Assembly (NCBI GenBank): GCA_026391415.1
Contig: JAPLEL010000099.1
Coordinates: forward strand, 1-55,766
DNA length: 55,766 bases
Source: Bacteroidota bacterium
GTDB taxonomy: Bacteria > Bacteroidota > Bacteroidia > Chitinophagales > Chitinophagaceae
Reading direction: 5' to 3'
This document shows, piece by piece, positions 33,446 to 43,254 of this stretch (positions are counted from its first letter, which is position 1; each line of letters starts with the position of its first letter). The translations under genes were made by a program, and so were the position numbers. Under the pieces are notes generated by a model, which searched no databases, was not told the origin of the DNA, and saw nothing but the letters and a program-made list of their open reading frames with translations.

Positions 33446-36400
33446 TTATTGGATCGATTTATAGTCTTTAAATAATTTAATAGGCGATGCTTCAGCTAGT
33501 GCACGATAGCCTTTCCAAGGACCTTCAAAAAAATCATTGGTGTGTTTTACAACATCAAGTACCATTTTTTCTGCATCCACCATTAGTCTTTCTTCTTGTG
33601 CGCCTGGTATAGATTTTTTGCCAAGTGCAGTAAAGCGTGCTTCAGACAAAACACTGTTTACAGTCACTTGAGGAATATTTCCATAGCCCTGCTTGTCTTG
33701 CGTTTTACCATTTAATTGCTCACGAATAATTTTAATCGTGTCTTGCATTTGTTTGGTTAACTTTTTTAAAGTGTCGGATTGTTTTTGATCCATGCTCGCA
33801 TAATTAGCTTCCATCTTTTTAATCACCTCATCTGCTTCTGTTAAGCGCTCATTTAAGTCTACTAATTTTAGCGCAGAGATGTCCATTCTGTCATTCGCTT
33901 TTCTTAACGCATCTCTCACTTCTTTTGGTGTTGGTGCATTCGGATCGTCGTTAACAGTAACCATCGTGCTATCTAAATTGTCTTTACCCAAACTCATTAC
34001 CACTTTATACGTTCCAGGATCTACTTGAAATCCACCTGGCTCATCGGCATTTCGACCACCAGCACCACCGCGACCACCACCGCCGCCACCACGTCCGCCA
34101 CCGGCGCCTACAGCTCTAATTCCTTTTCCTTCCATCCCCCAATAAAAACGGTTGAAACCTGTATCGGCATTGGCTTTTAGAGAACGCACTTGTTTATTAG
34201 ATGCGTCGAATATTTTTACAGAAACAGTATCTGATAATTTTAATTTCCCAGTATCAGACGCTAATTTGTTTACATAAAAACTCATGGCTGCACCGCGTCT
34301 TCTATTCTCTCCCTCATAACTTCCCCAAATAGAATATTCAATTCCTGCAGCATTTTTAATATTTGCTTGATAGGCTTGCGGCGATTCAAAAGCAGTTAAT
34401 TTATTGGTGAATGCAAGGCCTTTATTTGCTGCTAATTTTCTTAATGGACGAATATCATCTAGTATCCACAATGCTCTACCAAAAGTGGCAATAACCAAAT
34501 CGGCTTCTCTTTCTTGAATAGCAAAATCATAAGTAGAAACAGAAGGATAGCCATTTTTAAATTGCTGAAAACTACTACCGTTGTCTAGGCTAATAAAAAG
34601 TCCTTGTTCTGTTCCAACAAAAATTAAATTCGGCTCGGTAGGATCTTGTAAAACAGTTAACGCATAACCGGTTACTTTTTTGTCATCCACCAAGCGGGTC
34701 CAAGTTTTTCCAAAATCGGTGGTTCTAAAAATATAGGGCTTCATATCGCCACGACGATAATCATTCACAACTACAAAAGCTTCTGCTGCATTGTGTCGAG
34801 AGGCACGAATTTGTGGTACCCATCCACCTGCTGGAAAGCCTGGAATTTTACCCCTGAAATTAGTCCAGGTTTTTCCGCCGTCTTTGGTTAATTGTACATT
34901 ACCATCATCGGTTCCGGCCCAAATAATATCTTTTTCTTTGGCAGATGGCTCAATACAAATAATGGTGCAATAATTTTCTGCACCAGTTATGTCTATTGAA
35001 ATACCGCCGTTTTTAGACTGGTCTATTTTAGCACTATCGTTGGTGGTTAAGTCTGGAGAAATAGTTTGCCAAGAAGCCCCTTTATCGGTACTCTTGTTTA
35101 CAAACTGACTACCATAATAAATGGTTTTTTTATCGAAAGGATCTTGTGCAATAGCCGCGTTCCAATTAAATCGCTGACGGGTTTTCATGTCTAAGCGCGG
35201 TGGACGAATACTCCATTGTTCGCCAGTTGCCATATTGTACCTACTCACACTTCCTCCCTGACTCATGGTATACACCCAATTAGGATCTTCGGGATCTGGC
35301 ACTACATCAAAACCATCTCCACCACTTACCCCTTGCCAATACGCATTGCGAATACCACTTTGTACCCAAACATAAGCAGGACCATTCCAACTACCATTGT
35401 CTTGCAAACCACCCATTACATGGTAGGGTAATTGGTTGTCTACATTAATATGATAAAATTGACCAAGTGGTAATTTTTCGTCGAACTGCCAGGTTCTTCC
35501 ACGATCATGCGAAATACCTATCCCTCCATCGTTTCCGTCAATAATAAAATTAGCATCGTACGGATGAATCCACCATGCGTGGTGGTCTGGATGAATGCCG
35601 CTATATGGAATCACTGATTTAAATGTTTTTCCCGCATCTTCACTCACAGTAACCATTTGGTTTACATTGTACAAACGATTTTCGTTTTTTGGATCTACAG
35701 AAATATCCTGAAAATAAAACGCACGATTAGTTACCACACCCGCTTCACTATTAACTAATTCCCATTTCAAACCGCCATCATCAGACTTGTATAAACCATT
35801 TTTGGTGGCTTCAACCATCGCATAAATTCTGTTTGGATCAGATCGGCTAATACTTATACCTATACGACCATATTCGCCTTCCGGTAAACCGTCTTCTTTA
35901 CCCAATTTTTTAAAGGTTTTTCCGCCGTCGTAAGTAATGTATAAACCACTGCCAGATCCGCCACCTTTTAAGCTCCAAGGCGTGCGTTTGTGTTGGTACA
36001 TATTTACCAATAGTTTATTGGGATTAGCAGGATCCATTACCATATCACCAACACCACTGGTATCATTGGTATGTAAAATTAATTTCCAGCTATCGCCGCC
36101 ATCGGTTGATTTGTAAACGCCACGCTCGGCATGTTCTAAAAATGGATTGCCCATTACACCGGCGTATACAATATTTGGATTGGTAGGATCAATAATAATG
36201 CGATGGATATTTCTGGTTTTTTGCAAACCCATACATTTCCAGGTTTTTCCGCCGTCTAAACTTTTATAAATGCCTTCGCCCAAGCTCACAGAATTTCTAG
36301 GATTTCCTTCGCCAGTTCCTGCCCAAATAACACTTGGGTTAGATTGTGTGATGGCTACAGATCCAATATTTTGAATAGGTTGTTCGTCAAAAACCGGGGT

Positions 36401-36631
36401 CCAAGATGCACCACCGTTTTCTGTTTTCCAAACACCACCACTAGCGGTTCCTAAAAAAATAGTGGTAGGATTATTATAAACCGCGTCAATGGAAGTAACC
36501 CTTCCGCTCATGCCAGCTGGCCCAATATTGCGGGGTTTCATGGTTTTAAACTGCTTACTCAAATCTACTGTTTGTGCAGAAACGGAGTAGCCAATGCCTA
36601 GGGCAAGAACTAAGAGTGCATATTTTTTCAT
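33446..36631 (-). CDS. Large secreted sortilin/VPS10-like BNR-repeat protein
   Basis: 1061 residues from the ATG at 36631, chosen because it begins a signal peptide (MKKYALLVLALGIGYSVSAQ). The body is a 10-bladed BNR/sortilin-type beta-propeller with repeated Asp-box motifs such as SLDGGKTWK, STDGGDSWK, SDDGGLKWE, SEDAGKTF and TKDGGKTW. Near residue ~860 is a Gly/Arg-rich linker (a run of GGRGGGGGG type) followed by a beta domain and a helical C-terminus. Proteins of this type are often called glycosyl hydrolases, but catalytic residues are not evident. The substrate, if any, is unknown. It is a single gene with its own terminator. Confidence 0.85.
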   Translation of the reverse strand: MKKYALLVLALGIGYSVSAQTVDLSKQFKTMKPRNIGPAGMSGRVTSIDAVYNNPTTIFLGTASGGVWKTENGGASWTPVFDEQPIQNIGSVAITQSNPSVIWAGTGEGNPRNSVSLGEGIYKSLDGGKTWKCMGLQKTRNIHRIIIDPTNPNIVYAGVMGNPFLEHAERGVYKSTDGGDSWKLILHTNDTSGVGDMVMDPANPNKLLVNMYQHKRTPWSLKGGGSGSGLYITYDGGKTFKKLGKEDGLPEGEYGRIGISISRSDPNRIYAMVEATKNGLYKSDDGGLKWELVNSEAGVVTNRAFYFQDISVDPKNENRLYNVNQMVTVSEDAGKTFKSVIPYSGIHPDHHAWWIHPYDANFIIDGNDGGIGISHDRGRTWQFDEKLPLGQFYHINVDNQLPYHVMGGLQDNGSWNGPAYVWVQSGIRNAYWQGVSGGDGFDVVPDPEDPNWVYTMSQGGSVSRYNMATGEQWSIRPPRLDMKTRQRFNWNAAIAQDPFDKKTIYYGSQFVNKSTDKGASWQTISPDLTTNDSAKIDQSKNGGISIDITGAENYCTIICIEPSAKEKDIIWAGTDDGNVQLTKDGGKTWTNFRGKIPGFPAGGWVPQIRASRHNAAEAFVVVNDYRRGDMKPYIFRTTDFGKTWTRLVDDKKVTGYALTVLQDPTEPNLIFVGTEQGLFISLDNGSSFQQFKNGYPSVSTYDFAIQEREADLVIATFGRALWILDDIRPLRKLAANKGLAFTNKLTAFESPQAYQANIKNAAGIEYSIWGSYEGENRRRGAAMSFYVNKLASDTGKLKLSDTVSVKIFDASNKQVRSLKANADTGFNRFYWGMEGKGIRAVGAGGGRGGGGGGRGGAGGRNADEPGGFQVDPGTYKVVMSLGKDNLDSTMVTVNDDPNAPTPKEVRDALRKANDRMDISALKLVDLNERLTEADEVIKKMEANYASMDQKQSDTLKKLTKQMQDTIKIIREQLNGKTQDKQGYGNIPQVTVNSVLSEARFTALGKKSIPGAQEERLMVDAEKMVLDVVKHTNDFFEGPWKGYRALAEASPIKLFKDYKSIQ

Positions 36632-36702
36632 GGAAAAGTTTTTGTAAACTGAAATATCGATTAAAAAAAGCAACCAACAAAAAAGGATGGACGAGTGGAT
36701 TA

Positions 36703-37227
36703 TTATTTTTCTTCAAAGTCAAGCACCACGCCATTAATGCAATAACGTAAGCCTGTTGGTTGAGGACCATCTTCAAATACATGGCCAAGATGGGCTTTGC
36801 ACCTACCACATTCCACTTCGGTGCGTTTCATACCCAAGGTATTATCTGGCAAATACAAAATAGAACTTTTGGTAATGGGTTCAAAAAAACTAGGCCAACC
36901 GCAACCGCTATCAAATTTGGCATTGCTCTTAAACAAAGGATTGCCGCAGGCTGCACAATAATAGGTGCCCAATTTTTTAGAGGTTTCGAACGGACTTGTA
37001 AAAGGTCTTTCGGTTCCTTTTTCGCGAGCAATAGCATAGACTTCTGGAGAAAGTAGGTTTTTCCATTCGGTATTTGTTAAAACCAATTTACTACTATCAG
37101 TATGCGAATAATTAGTATGCGTATTTTTTTTTGATTGGTCCATATTGGTTTTTTTTGAAGGCTGATTTTGAGAATAACAACTTTGTAAACAAAGGATTGC
37201 TAAAAAAATACTGAGTAATTGTTTCAT
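36703..37227 (-). CDS. msrB: Lipoprotein methionine-R-sulfoxide reductase
   Basis: 174 residues with a lipobox LQSC (Cys17), so it is anchored in the envelope rather than cytosolic. The MsrB (SelR) domain shows the zinc CxxC pairs YYCAACGNPLF and CGRCKAHLGHVF, the GCGWPSFFEP loop and the active-site Cys in RYCINGVVLDF. It reduces methionine-R-sulfoxide in proteins, probably repairing periplasmic or surface proteins after oxidative damage. The active residue is encoded as Cys, not selenocysteine. It lies 71 nt upstream of the BNR-protein gene on the same strand. Confidence 0.95.
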   Translation of the reverse strand: MKQLLSIFLAILCLQSCYSQNQPSKKTNMDQSKKNTHTNYSHTDSSKLVLTNTEWKNLLSPEVYAIAREKGTERPFTSPFETSKKLGTYYCAACGNPLFKSNAKFDSGCGWPSFFEPITKSSILYLPDNTLGMKRTEVECGRCKAHLGHVFEDGPQPTGLRYCINGVVLDFEEK

Positions 37228-37390
37228 TTTACTAGAAATTATTCACGTTAAAAATAATTAAAACAGAATGATTTTATTGGGATAAGATTTTCTGATACCT
37301 ATTTTACAAATCAAGCCCCATATTGTTCTTATAATAAAAGGTTTTTTAAAGTTAACGCTATTTGTTAACTATTTTTTAAGTGCAACAACG

Positions 37391-37398
37391 TATATTTG
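37391..37398 (+). promoter_or_regulatory. adk promoter, -7 element
   Basis: TATATTTG matches TAnnTTTG exactly. A TTTG (37361-37364) lies upstream, but 26 bp away is longer than the usual -33 spacing. The ATG is 25 nt downstream, with an AAGGA ribosome-binding-like sequence about 10 nt before it, one of the few in this window. Confidence 0.55.
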
Positions 37399-37423
37399 TT
37401 ATTCATTCAAGGATAGCCAATAC

Positions 37424-38005
37424 ATGTTTAATATTATTCTGTTCGGACCTCCCGGCAGCGGCAAAGGAACCCAAAGCGAGAAGCTCATCGAAGCATACGG
37501 ATTAGTCCATTTATCTACCGGTGATATTTTAAGGTCTGAAATTGCCAAAGCAACAGCACTTGGTTTAGAAGCCAAAAGCTTAATGGACCAAGGACAACTT
37601 GTTCCAGATGCGGTGGTTATTGGCATGATTCGTTCTGCACTAGATAATAATCCACAAGCAAAAGGATTTTTGTTTGATGGATTTCCAAGAACAGAGGCAC
37701 AAAGCGTTGCACTTGATGCGCTTTTACAACAAAAAAATACAGAGATTGGCGTTGTGTTGGCCTTAGAAGTAAGCCAAGACGAATTGGTAAAACGCTTACT
37801 AAACCGTGGTCTTACTAGTGGTCGTAGCGATGATACCAACGAAGCCATTATTAGTAATCGCATAGCAGAATACCAAAACAAAACCACTGTTGTGGCTAAT
37901 TATTACCGCCAGTTTAATAAAGTAGTAGGCATTAAAGGCGAAGGAACGGTAAACGATATCTTTAGCGCACTTGCTACAGAAATAGACAGCCGATTAGCTA
38001 AATAA
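37424..38005 (+). CDS. adk: Adenylate kinase
   Basis: 193 residues. The P-loop GPPGSGKGT (8-16), HLSTGDILR AMP-binding segment, FLFDGFPRT and the RGLTSGRSDD lid region are all present. The lid is the short form without zinc cysteines, as in AK1-like enzymes. It interconverts AMP, ADP and ATP. It ends 6 nt before the convergent carbonic anhydrase gene. Confidence 0.97.
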   Translation: MFNIILFGPPGSGKGTQSEKLIEAYGLVHLSTGDILRSEIAKATALGLEAKSLMDQGQLVPDAVVIGMIRSALDNNPQAKGFLFDGFPRTEAQSVALDALLQQKNTEIGVVLALEVSQDELVKRLLNRGLTSGRSDDTNEAIISNRIAEYQNKTTVVANYYRQFNKVVGIKGEGTVNDIFSALATEIDSRLAK

Positions 38006-38011
38006 TTGGTT

Positions 38012-38644
38012 TTACAAATCATCAAATTCATAGATCGGATCAATATGGTCACCAGGGGCTATTTCAAAAACAGGCTTGATAATTCCATCGTGCAAATCAT
38101 AGACCCAACCGTGTATATGCGGCCTTTGTTCTGATTTCCAGGCTTTTTGTACAATAGAAGTTTTGGCTAAATTCATTACTTGTTCTTGCACATTTAATTC
38201 CACCAACCTATTTACGCGCGTATCTTCTGTTTCAATAGCATCTATTTCTTTGCGATGGATGCGATACACATCTTTAATATTTCGCAACCATTTATTAATA
38301 ATACCCAAATTATGATTGGTCATTGCTGCTCGAACCCCACCACAACCATAATGTCCGCACACAATAATGTGTTTTACTTTTAATACTTCCACCGCATATT
38401 GTAATACACTCAACATATTCAAATCGGTATGCACCACCATATTGGCCACATTGCGGTGTACAAAAATTTCTCCAGGATTTGTACCTGTAATTTCATTGGC
38501 GGGCACTCGGCTATCACTACATCCAATCCATAAATATTCTGGTTCTTGTAATTCTACCAACCTAGAAAAATACTCAGGGTCTTGTGCTAGCTTTTTAGAA
38601 GCCCAAGATTTGTTGTGTGCTAATAATTGTTGATACGTAGGCAT
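38012..38644 (-). CDS. can: Beta-class carbonic anhydrase
   Basis: 210 residues. The zinc ligands are Cys42 ([11 protein letters not shown], with the catalytic Asp44/Arg46 dyad), His98 and Cys101 (CGHYGCGG). It interconverts CO2 and bicarbonate, supplying bicarbonate for carboxylases. It is probably a single gene with its own promoter (perfect -7 at 38664-38671 on the minus strand). Confidence 0.95.
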   Translation of the reverse strand: MPTYQQLLAHNKSWASKKLAQDPEYFSRLVELQEPEYLWIGCSDSRVPANEITGTNPGEIFVHRNVANMVVHTDLNMLSVLQYAVEVLKVKHIIVCGHYGCGGVRAAMTNHNLGIINKWLRNIKDVYRIHRKEIDAIETEDTRVNRLVELNVQEQVMNLAKTSIVQKAWKSEQRPHIHGWVYDLHDGIIKPVFEIAPGDHIDPIYEFDDL

Positions 38645-38663
38645 ATTTAATTGTTAGATCTTA

Positions 38664-38671
38664 CAAAGATA
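38664..38671 (-). promoter_or_regulatory. Carbonic anhydrase promoter, -7 element
   Basis: Minus-strand TATCTTTG matches TAnnTTTG exactly, 19 nt upstream of the ATG. No -33 element is convincing. Confidence 0.5.
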
Positions 38672-38702
38672 GTATGCAACGATAAAGCGCTAGCCTGAAT
38701 AC

Positions 38703-39458
38703 TTAAATATTTAATCCGCCGCAAGCGCTAAGTACCTGTCCGGTAATATAAGAGCTCCAATCACTGGCTAAAAAAAGCGTGGTATTGGCTATTTCTTCTG
38801 CTTTACCAAAACGGCCCAATGGTATTTTTTTAAGAAAATCTGCTGCACCATCTCCATCTTTTAAATAATGCGTCATATCTGTTTCTACAAATCCTGGCGC
38901 AATGGCATTGCAGCGAATATTTCTACTACCTAATTCTAAAGCAACCGATTTAGTAAAACCAATGATTCCCGCTTTAGACGCAGCATAACTACTTTGACCA
39001 GCATTTCCACGCACCCCAACAATAGAACTCATATTAATAATACTACCCGTTTTGGCTTTCATCATTGGACGAATAACTTGTTTGGTCATATTAAAAACAC
39101 TTTTCAAGTTAATGTCCATCACATCGTCCCATTGTTCTGCTGTCATGCGCAACAATAAATTATCTTTTGAAATGCCTGCATTGTTTACACAAATATCTAC
39201 CGTACCAAATTCTTTTACTACCTCATTTACAAAGGATTCACATTCTGCAAAAATGGCGGCATTGCTTTTATAGGCTTTGGCTTTTACGCCCAATGCTTGA
39301 ATTTGTGCTTCTAAACTCGCTGCTTTTTCTTCACTACTATCACTCACATAAGTAAATGCAACATGTGCGCCTTGCTCGGCTAATTTTAAGGCAATTGCCG
39401 CACCTATTCCACGTGCTGCGCCGGTAACAATGGCTACTTTGTTTTCTAATAGTTTCAT
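38703..39458 (-). CDS. fabG: 3-oxoacyl-[ACP] reductase (SDR family)
   Basis: 251 residues. Short-chain dehydrogenase fold with the NADPH-binding TGAARGIGAAIA, the NNAGI motif, catalytic Ser in NMSSIVG and YxxxK in SSYAASKAG, and the FabG-like C-terminal PGFVETDMT and YITGQVLSACGG. It reduces 3-oxoacyl-ACP in fatty acid elongation. Two ATGs are possible; the second (39458) is chosen because an AAAAGG ribosome-binding-like sequence is well spaced for it, whereas the first (39464) lies directly next to that sequence. Confidence 0.9.
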   Translation of the reverse strand: MKLLENKVAIVTGAARGIGAAIALKLAEQGAHVAFTYVSDSSEEKAASLEAQIQALGVKAKAYKSNAAIFAECESFVNEVVKEFGTVDICVNNAGISKDNLLLRMTAEQWDDVMDINLKSVFNMTKQVIRPMMKAKTGSIINMSSIVGVRGNAGQSSYAASKAGIIGFTKSVALELGSRNIRCNAIAPGFVETDMTHYLKDGDGAADFLKKIPLGRFGKAEEIANTTLFLASDWSSYITGQVLSACGGLNI

Positions 39459-39480
39459 ATGCATCCTTTTAAATCAAACA

Positions 39481-39488
39481 CAAATGTA
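39481..39488 (-). promoter_or_regulatory. fabG promoter, -7 element
   Basis: Minus-strand TACATTTG matches TAnnTTTG exactly, 22 nt before the chosen ATG. The -33 element is not clear. Confidence 0.5.
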
Positions 39489-39544
39489 AAATAATTGCGT
39501 GGAATGAAGCATTCGGTTGTTTAATTAGATATTTTTAGCCAAGA

Positions 39545-40798
39545 ATGAATGCCCGCAACTACCCAAAAAAGACCTTAGTTTTTGCTTTTTTACTCGAAAC
39601 CATTTGCGTTACCTATGCGCTAAAATTAACTAGTTTAACGGGTATCACTAGTGTATTGTTCAGCTTGTGTGGTGTAGTTATTGCCCTTTGTTTTTTGGTA
39701 ATTCCTGAACCCACTGTTGTAAACAATTTAGCCGCAGTAAAAAAGTTTTTTCCTTATAGATTGTTGCTTACAGTTATTGCCTTAATTACTATAAGTGCCA
39801 GTTCTTTTAAATGGATGGAAGATGCGCCGCTCGATTACCACGAAGGAGATATGTTGCCCATTATTAAAATTATGTGTCAGCGTTTTTTAAGTGGCAATTG
39901 GAGCCATGTGTATGATCTGATTCCTGAAATTTGGGGAGGAATCCAACCCATTTATTTACCCGCCATGTGGTTGCCATTTAGTCTTCCTGTTTTTTTAGGA
40001 ATTGATATAAGATGGATGACGGTGCTAGTTCTTTTTATTATAGCTAGTATATTTATATGGCGGATACAAATGCAAGATAAAAAATCAGCTTATTTATTTT
40101 TTGCTGCATTTTTATTAATCTGGTGGCTATTGTCTGCAGAAAATGCTGGACTCATTCCTTATACCGAAGAGGGCGTGGTGATTGGGTTTTATAGTTTATT
40201 GGCCATTGCGCTCACCAAAAAAAATGCTTGGCTCATTGGCTTTGCAACAGCACTGTGTATGTTAAGTAGGTATGCGATTGTTGGCTGGTTGCCTGCTATG
40301 ATTATATATTTTACAATTAATAAAAACTACAAAAAACTATTGCAATTTTGTTTGATAGGATTGGTTGGTTTTGTAGGATTTGTATTGATTCCATTTGGTT
40401 GGCAAACATTTTTAAAACTCGCAGCTATTCCATCAGAATACATTGGATTTACGGCTAGGGTTTGGCACGACGCGCCTATTGTTTTTAAAGAAAGTTTGGG
40501 ATGGGCTAAATTTTTTGGACCAAAAAATATTGCTTTGCAACACTATTTATTAGTGGGCATGTCATTATTTTTTCCAATGTTATTTATGCTAGTTGCGCTG
40601 TCATTACAAAAAAAACTATCCCTCACCAATCACCACTTACCTTTTGCTACACTCAAAATAACTTTGGTTATTTTTTACACATTGGTAGATGTACCCTATC
40701 TCTATTTATTTTATACAGGATCTTTTGTGAGTCTTTTTTTAGTCACTTATTTATTGGCAGGAGATAGTATAAAAAACACAACACTAGTGAAAGACTAA
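39545..40798 (+). CDS. Polytopic membrane protein, possible GT-C glycosyltransferase
   Basis: 417 residues with about ten transmembrane helices. After the first two or three helices there is a periplasmic loop with acidic and aromatic residues (MEDAPLDYHEGDMLPIIKI), followed by IWGGIQPIYLPAMWLP. This arrangement resembles GT-C lipid-linked sugar glycosyltransferases, where an acidic loop residue is catalytic, but no family signature is definite. The C-terminal helices end in a short charged tail. The 3' end overlaps the convergent GH3-like gene by 4 bp. The function is uncertain. Confidence 0.6.
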   Translation: MNARNYPKKTLVFAFLLETICVTYALKLTSLTGITSVLFSLCGVVIALCFLVIPEPTVVNNLAAVKKFFPYRLLLTVIALITISASSFKWMEDAPLDYHEGDMLPIIKIMCQRFLSGNWSHVYDLIPEIWGGIQPIYLPAMWLPFSLPVFLGIDIRWMTVLVLFIIASIFIWRIQMQDKKSAYLFFAAFLLIWWLLSAENAGLIPYTEEGVVIGFYSLLAIALTKKNAWLIGFATALCMLSRYAIVGWLPAMIIYFTINKNYKKLLQFCLIGLVGFVGFVLIPFGWQTFLKLAAIPSEYIGFTARVWHDAPIVFKESLGWAKFFGPKNIALQHYLLVGMSLFFPMLFMLVALSLQKKLSLTNHHLPFATLKITLVIFYTLVDVPYLYLFYTGSFVSLFLVTYLLAGDSIKNTTLVKD

Positions 40799-42321
40799 CC
40801 CAAATTTTTTGCGCGCATTTGTGCGAGTATTTCATCAATATACATACGATCATTACTTAGTCTTGGAATCTTGTGTTGTCCGCCCAGCTTGCCTTTGCTG
40901 CGCAACCACTCGTAAAATACTGATTTGTTTAAAGAATGAACAATAGGCATAATCAGTGCAATATCTTTATAGCGTTTTGCCTCGTAATCACTATTTACAG
41001 ATTTAAGTGCGTAGTCTAATTCGTATGCAAATGCATCTACGCTTTCTGGCATTTGTTCAAACTCAATTAACCATTCATGTGCGCCCTTGGTATCATCGCC
41101 AATGTATACCGGTGCAGCGGTATAATCATTTACAACTAGGCCTGTTTTTTGGCAAGCAATGGCAATTGCTTTGTCGGCATTGTCTGCAATTAGTTCTTCG
41201 CCAAATGCATTAATGTATTGCTTTAATCGTCCAGTCACTTTTATTTTAAAAGGATATTTCGACACAAATTGCACCGTATCGCCAACTAAATAACGCCACA
41301 GGCCGCCGTTGGTACTAATAACAAGTGCATAATTTTTTGCCAATTCCACTTTGTCTAATCCAATTGTTTTGGGTTGTTCAGTACCATATTCTTCTACGGG
41401 CATAAACTCATAAAAAATCCCATGGTTTAATAACAACAACATCCCTTCTTGGTCTGGATTATTTTGTGCTGCAAAAAAACCTTCGCTAGCATTATACATT
41501 TCTAAATACGTAATACCTGGGCCAATTAATTTTTTAAATTGTTCGCGATAAGGTGTAAACGAAACACCACCATGCACATATAATTCTAGGTTGGGCCATA
41601 CCTCTTTTAAGTTGGCTTTTCCGGTGATGGCTAATATTCTTTTAATTAATACAAGCGTCCAAGTTGGCACACCTGCAATAGACGTAACATTCTCTTCAAT
41701 GGTAGATAGCGCAAGGCTTTCAATCTTTCCTTCCCATTCGTCCATTAGTGCAATGGATAATTCTGGGGTGCGAATCCATTGTCCCCAAAAAGGTGCATTT
41801 TGTAATAACACGGCACTCAGGTCTCCATACTGAACATCCTCATTCATTTTACTAATTTGATGACTGCCGCCAATCACCAAACTTTTTCCAGTTAGTAAAT
41901 CACTGTTGTTATTAAAGTGATAATACATGGTAAGTACGTCTTTGGCCGCTTGAAAGTGCGTGTCTTGTAAACTCTCTTTGGTAATTGGTATGAACTTACT
42001 TTTATCACTAGTAGTGCCGCTACTTTTTGCAAACCAACTCACAGGTGTATTCCAGAGCAATTGCTCGTCTTCGCCGTCCATGATACGTTCTATATAGGGC
42101 TTTAAATCTTCGTATTCTTGAATGGGAACCGCTTGTTTAAAATTACGGATAGTAAACATTTCTTTGAACCCATATTTTCTACCAAACTCGGTGTATTGTC
42201 CATGGGTAATTAGGTCTTGTAATACTTCTCGCTGTGCGGTAATGGGTTGGTTTATCCACTCTTCTATTCGACCGTGTCTTAAACGCGCTAGGCGTGATAT
42301 AGCAGGGCTTAATATTTTCAT
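40795..42321 (-). CDS. GH3 auxin-responsive-promoter family protein (acyl-adenylate/amide synthetase type)
   Basis: 508 residues of the GH3 family, an ANL-type superfamily of adenylating enzymes best known in plants for conjugating amino acids to hormones. Recognisable parts are the ATP-binding [49 protein letters not shown] and the [20 protein letters not shown] block. Bacterial members have no settled substrate. The start overlaps the stop of lptB by 4 nt (ATGA type), so the two are translationally coupled. Confidence 0.88.
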   Translation of the reverse strand: MKILSPAISRLARLRHGRIEEWINQPITAQREVLQDLITHGQYTEFGRKYGFKEMFTIRNFKQAVPIQEYEDLKPYIERIMDGEDEQLLWNTPVSWFAKSSGTTSDKSKFIPITKESLQDTHFQAAKDVLTMYYHFNNNSDLLTGKSLVIGGSHQISKMNEDVQYGDLSAVLLQNAPFWGQWIRTPELSIALMDEWEGKIESLALSTIEENVTSIAGVPTWTLVLIKRILAITGKANLKEVWPNLELYVHGGVSFTPYREQFKKLIGPGITYLEMYNASEGFFAAQNNPDQEGMLLLLNHGIFYEFMPVEEYGTEQPKTIGLDKVELAKNYALVISTNGGLWRYLVGDTVQFVSKYPFKIKVTGRLKQYINAFGEELIADNADKAIAIACQKTGLVVNDYTAAPVYIGDDTKGAHEWLIEFEQMPESVDAFAYELDYALKSVNSDYEAKRYKDIALIMPIVHSLNKSVFYEWLRSKGKLGGQHKIPRLSNDRMYIDEILAQMRAKNLG

Positions 42322-43097
42322 GGTTTTAAGGCTGCGTTTTCTTTACCCATATCAATGATCCAGTCTTTTCTTTTTAATTCAAAATTGGTTCCTAAATATA
42401 AGCTACGCACTTTTTCGTCATCAGCCAATTCTTCGGCAGTTCCGTGCTTGAAAATTTTTCCTTCAATTAATAAATAAGCCCTATCACAAATAGATAAGGT
42501 TTCATTCACATTATGATCAGTAATTAGAATACCAATGTTTTTAAACTTCAATCGTGCAACCACACTTTGAATATCTTCTACCGCAATAGGATCCACACCT
42601 GCAAATGGTTCATCCAACAAAATAAATTTAGGATCCACCGCTAAGGCGCGCGCTATTTCGGTTCTACGGCGTTCACCACCACTCAAACTATCGCCATTAT
42701 TACTACGTACATGGTGCAGGTTAAATTCGTCTAATAAAGACTCAAGTTTATGGCTACGTTCTGCTTTGGTAAGTTTGGTCATTTCTAAAACGGCCAAAAT
42801 ATTATCTTCAACTGTTAGTTTTCTAAATACGCTTGCTTCTTGTGGCAAGTAACCAATACCCATTTGCGCACGCTTGTACATGGGTAGTTTGGTAATATTC
42901 ATGTCATTTAAAAAAACATTGCCTTGATCTGGTTTAATTAATCCGACCACCATATAAAATGTAGTGGTTTTTCCAGCACCATTAGGGCCAAGTAAACCAA
43001 CAATTTCTCCTTGTTTCACTTGCACACTTACATTATTTACAACGGTTCTTCCCTTGTAACTTTTTATTAGGTCTTTGGTATGGATGGTTAGGCTCAT
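42318..43097 (-). CDS. lptB: LPS export ABC transporter ATP-binding protein
   Basis: 259 residues, slightly longer than the usual ~240. Walker A GPNGAGKT (37-44), signature [15 protein letters not shown], Walker [14 protein letters not shown] and the [11 protein letters not shown] switch region, all of the LptB type. It powers extraction of LPS from the inner membrane with LptF and LptG, which are not in this window. The upstream region holds TATTTTTA, a one-mismatch -7 candidate. Confidence 0.92.
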   Translation of the reverse strand: MSLTIHTKDLIKSYKGRTVVNNVSVQVKQGEIVGLLGPNGAGKTTTFYMVVGLIKPDQGNVFLNDMNITKLPMYKRAQMGIGYLPQEASVFRKLTVEDNILAVLEMTKLTKAERSHKLESLLDEFNLHHVRSNNGDSLSGGERRRTEIARALAVDPKFILLDEPFAGVDPIAVEDIQSVVARLKFKNIGILITDHNVNETLSICDRAYLLIEGKIFKHGTAEELADDEKVRSLYLGTNFELKRKDWIIDMGKENAALKP

Positions 43098-43230
43098 ATA
43101 TTACTTGTAAAAATACAGTTGTTGCCTTTAAGATGCTATTGTTCAATCAGATATTTTAAGATTTGTTATCTATTAATCCAACAAATATGCTTTCAAGCAC
43201 TTACATCTATGGTTTTTTTGTTGTTTGTAG

Positions 43231-43238
43231 TATGTTTG
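43231..43238 (+). promoter_or_regulatory. metF promoter, -7 element
   Basis: TATGTTTG matches TAnnTTTG exactly, 16 nt before the metF ATG. The 157-bp divergent lptB/metF region shows no other clear signal, and no S-adenosylmethionine riboswitch was recognised in it. Confidence 0.5.
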
Positions 43239-43254
43239 CAAATATTTAGCAGCT

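Noticed and set aside
36703-37227. Possible selenocysteine form of msrB because mnmH, a selenium-using enzyme, is nearby
   Set aside because: The active-site codon is Cys (RYCING) and there is no in-frame TGA.
43098-43254. Methionine-rich leader peptide or SAM riboswitch ahead of metF
   Set aside because: The short ORFs present have no Met run, and I could not find a recognisable riboswitch core.
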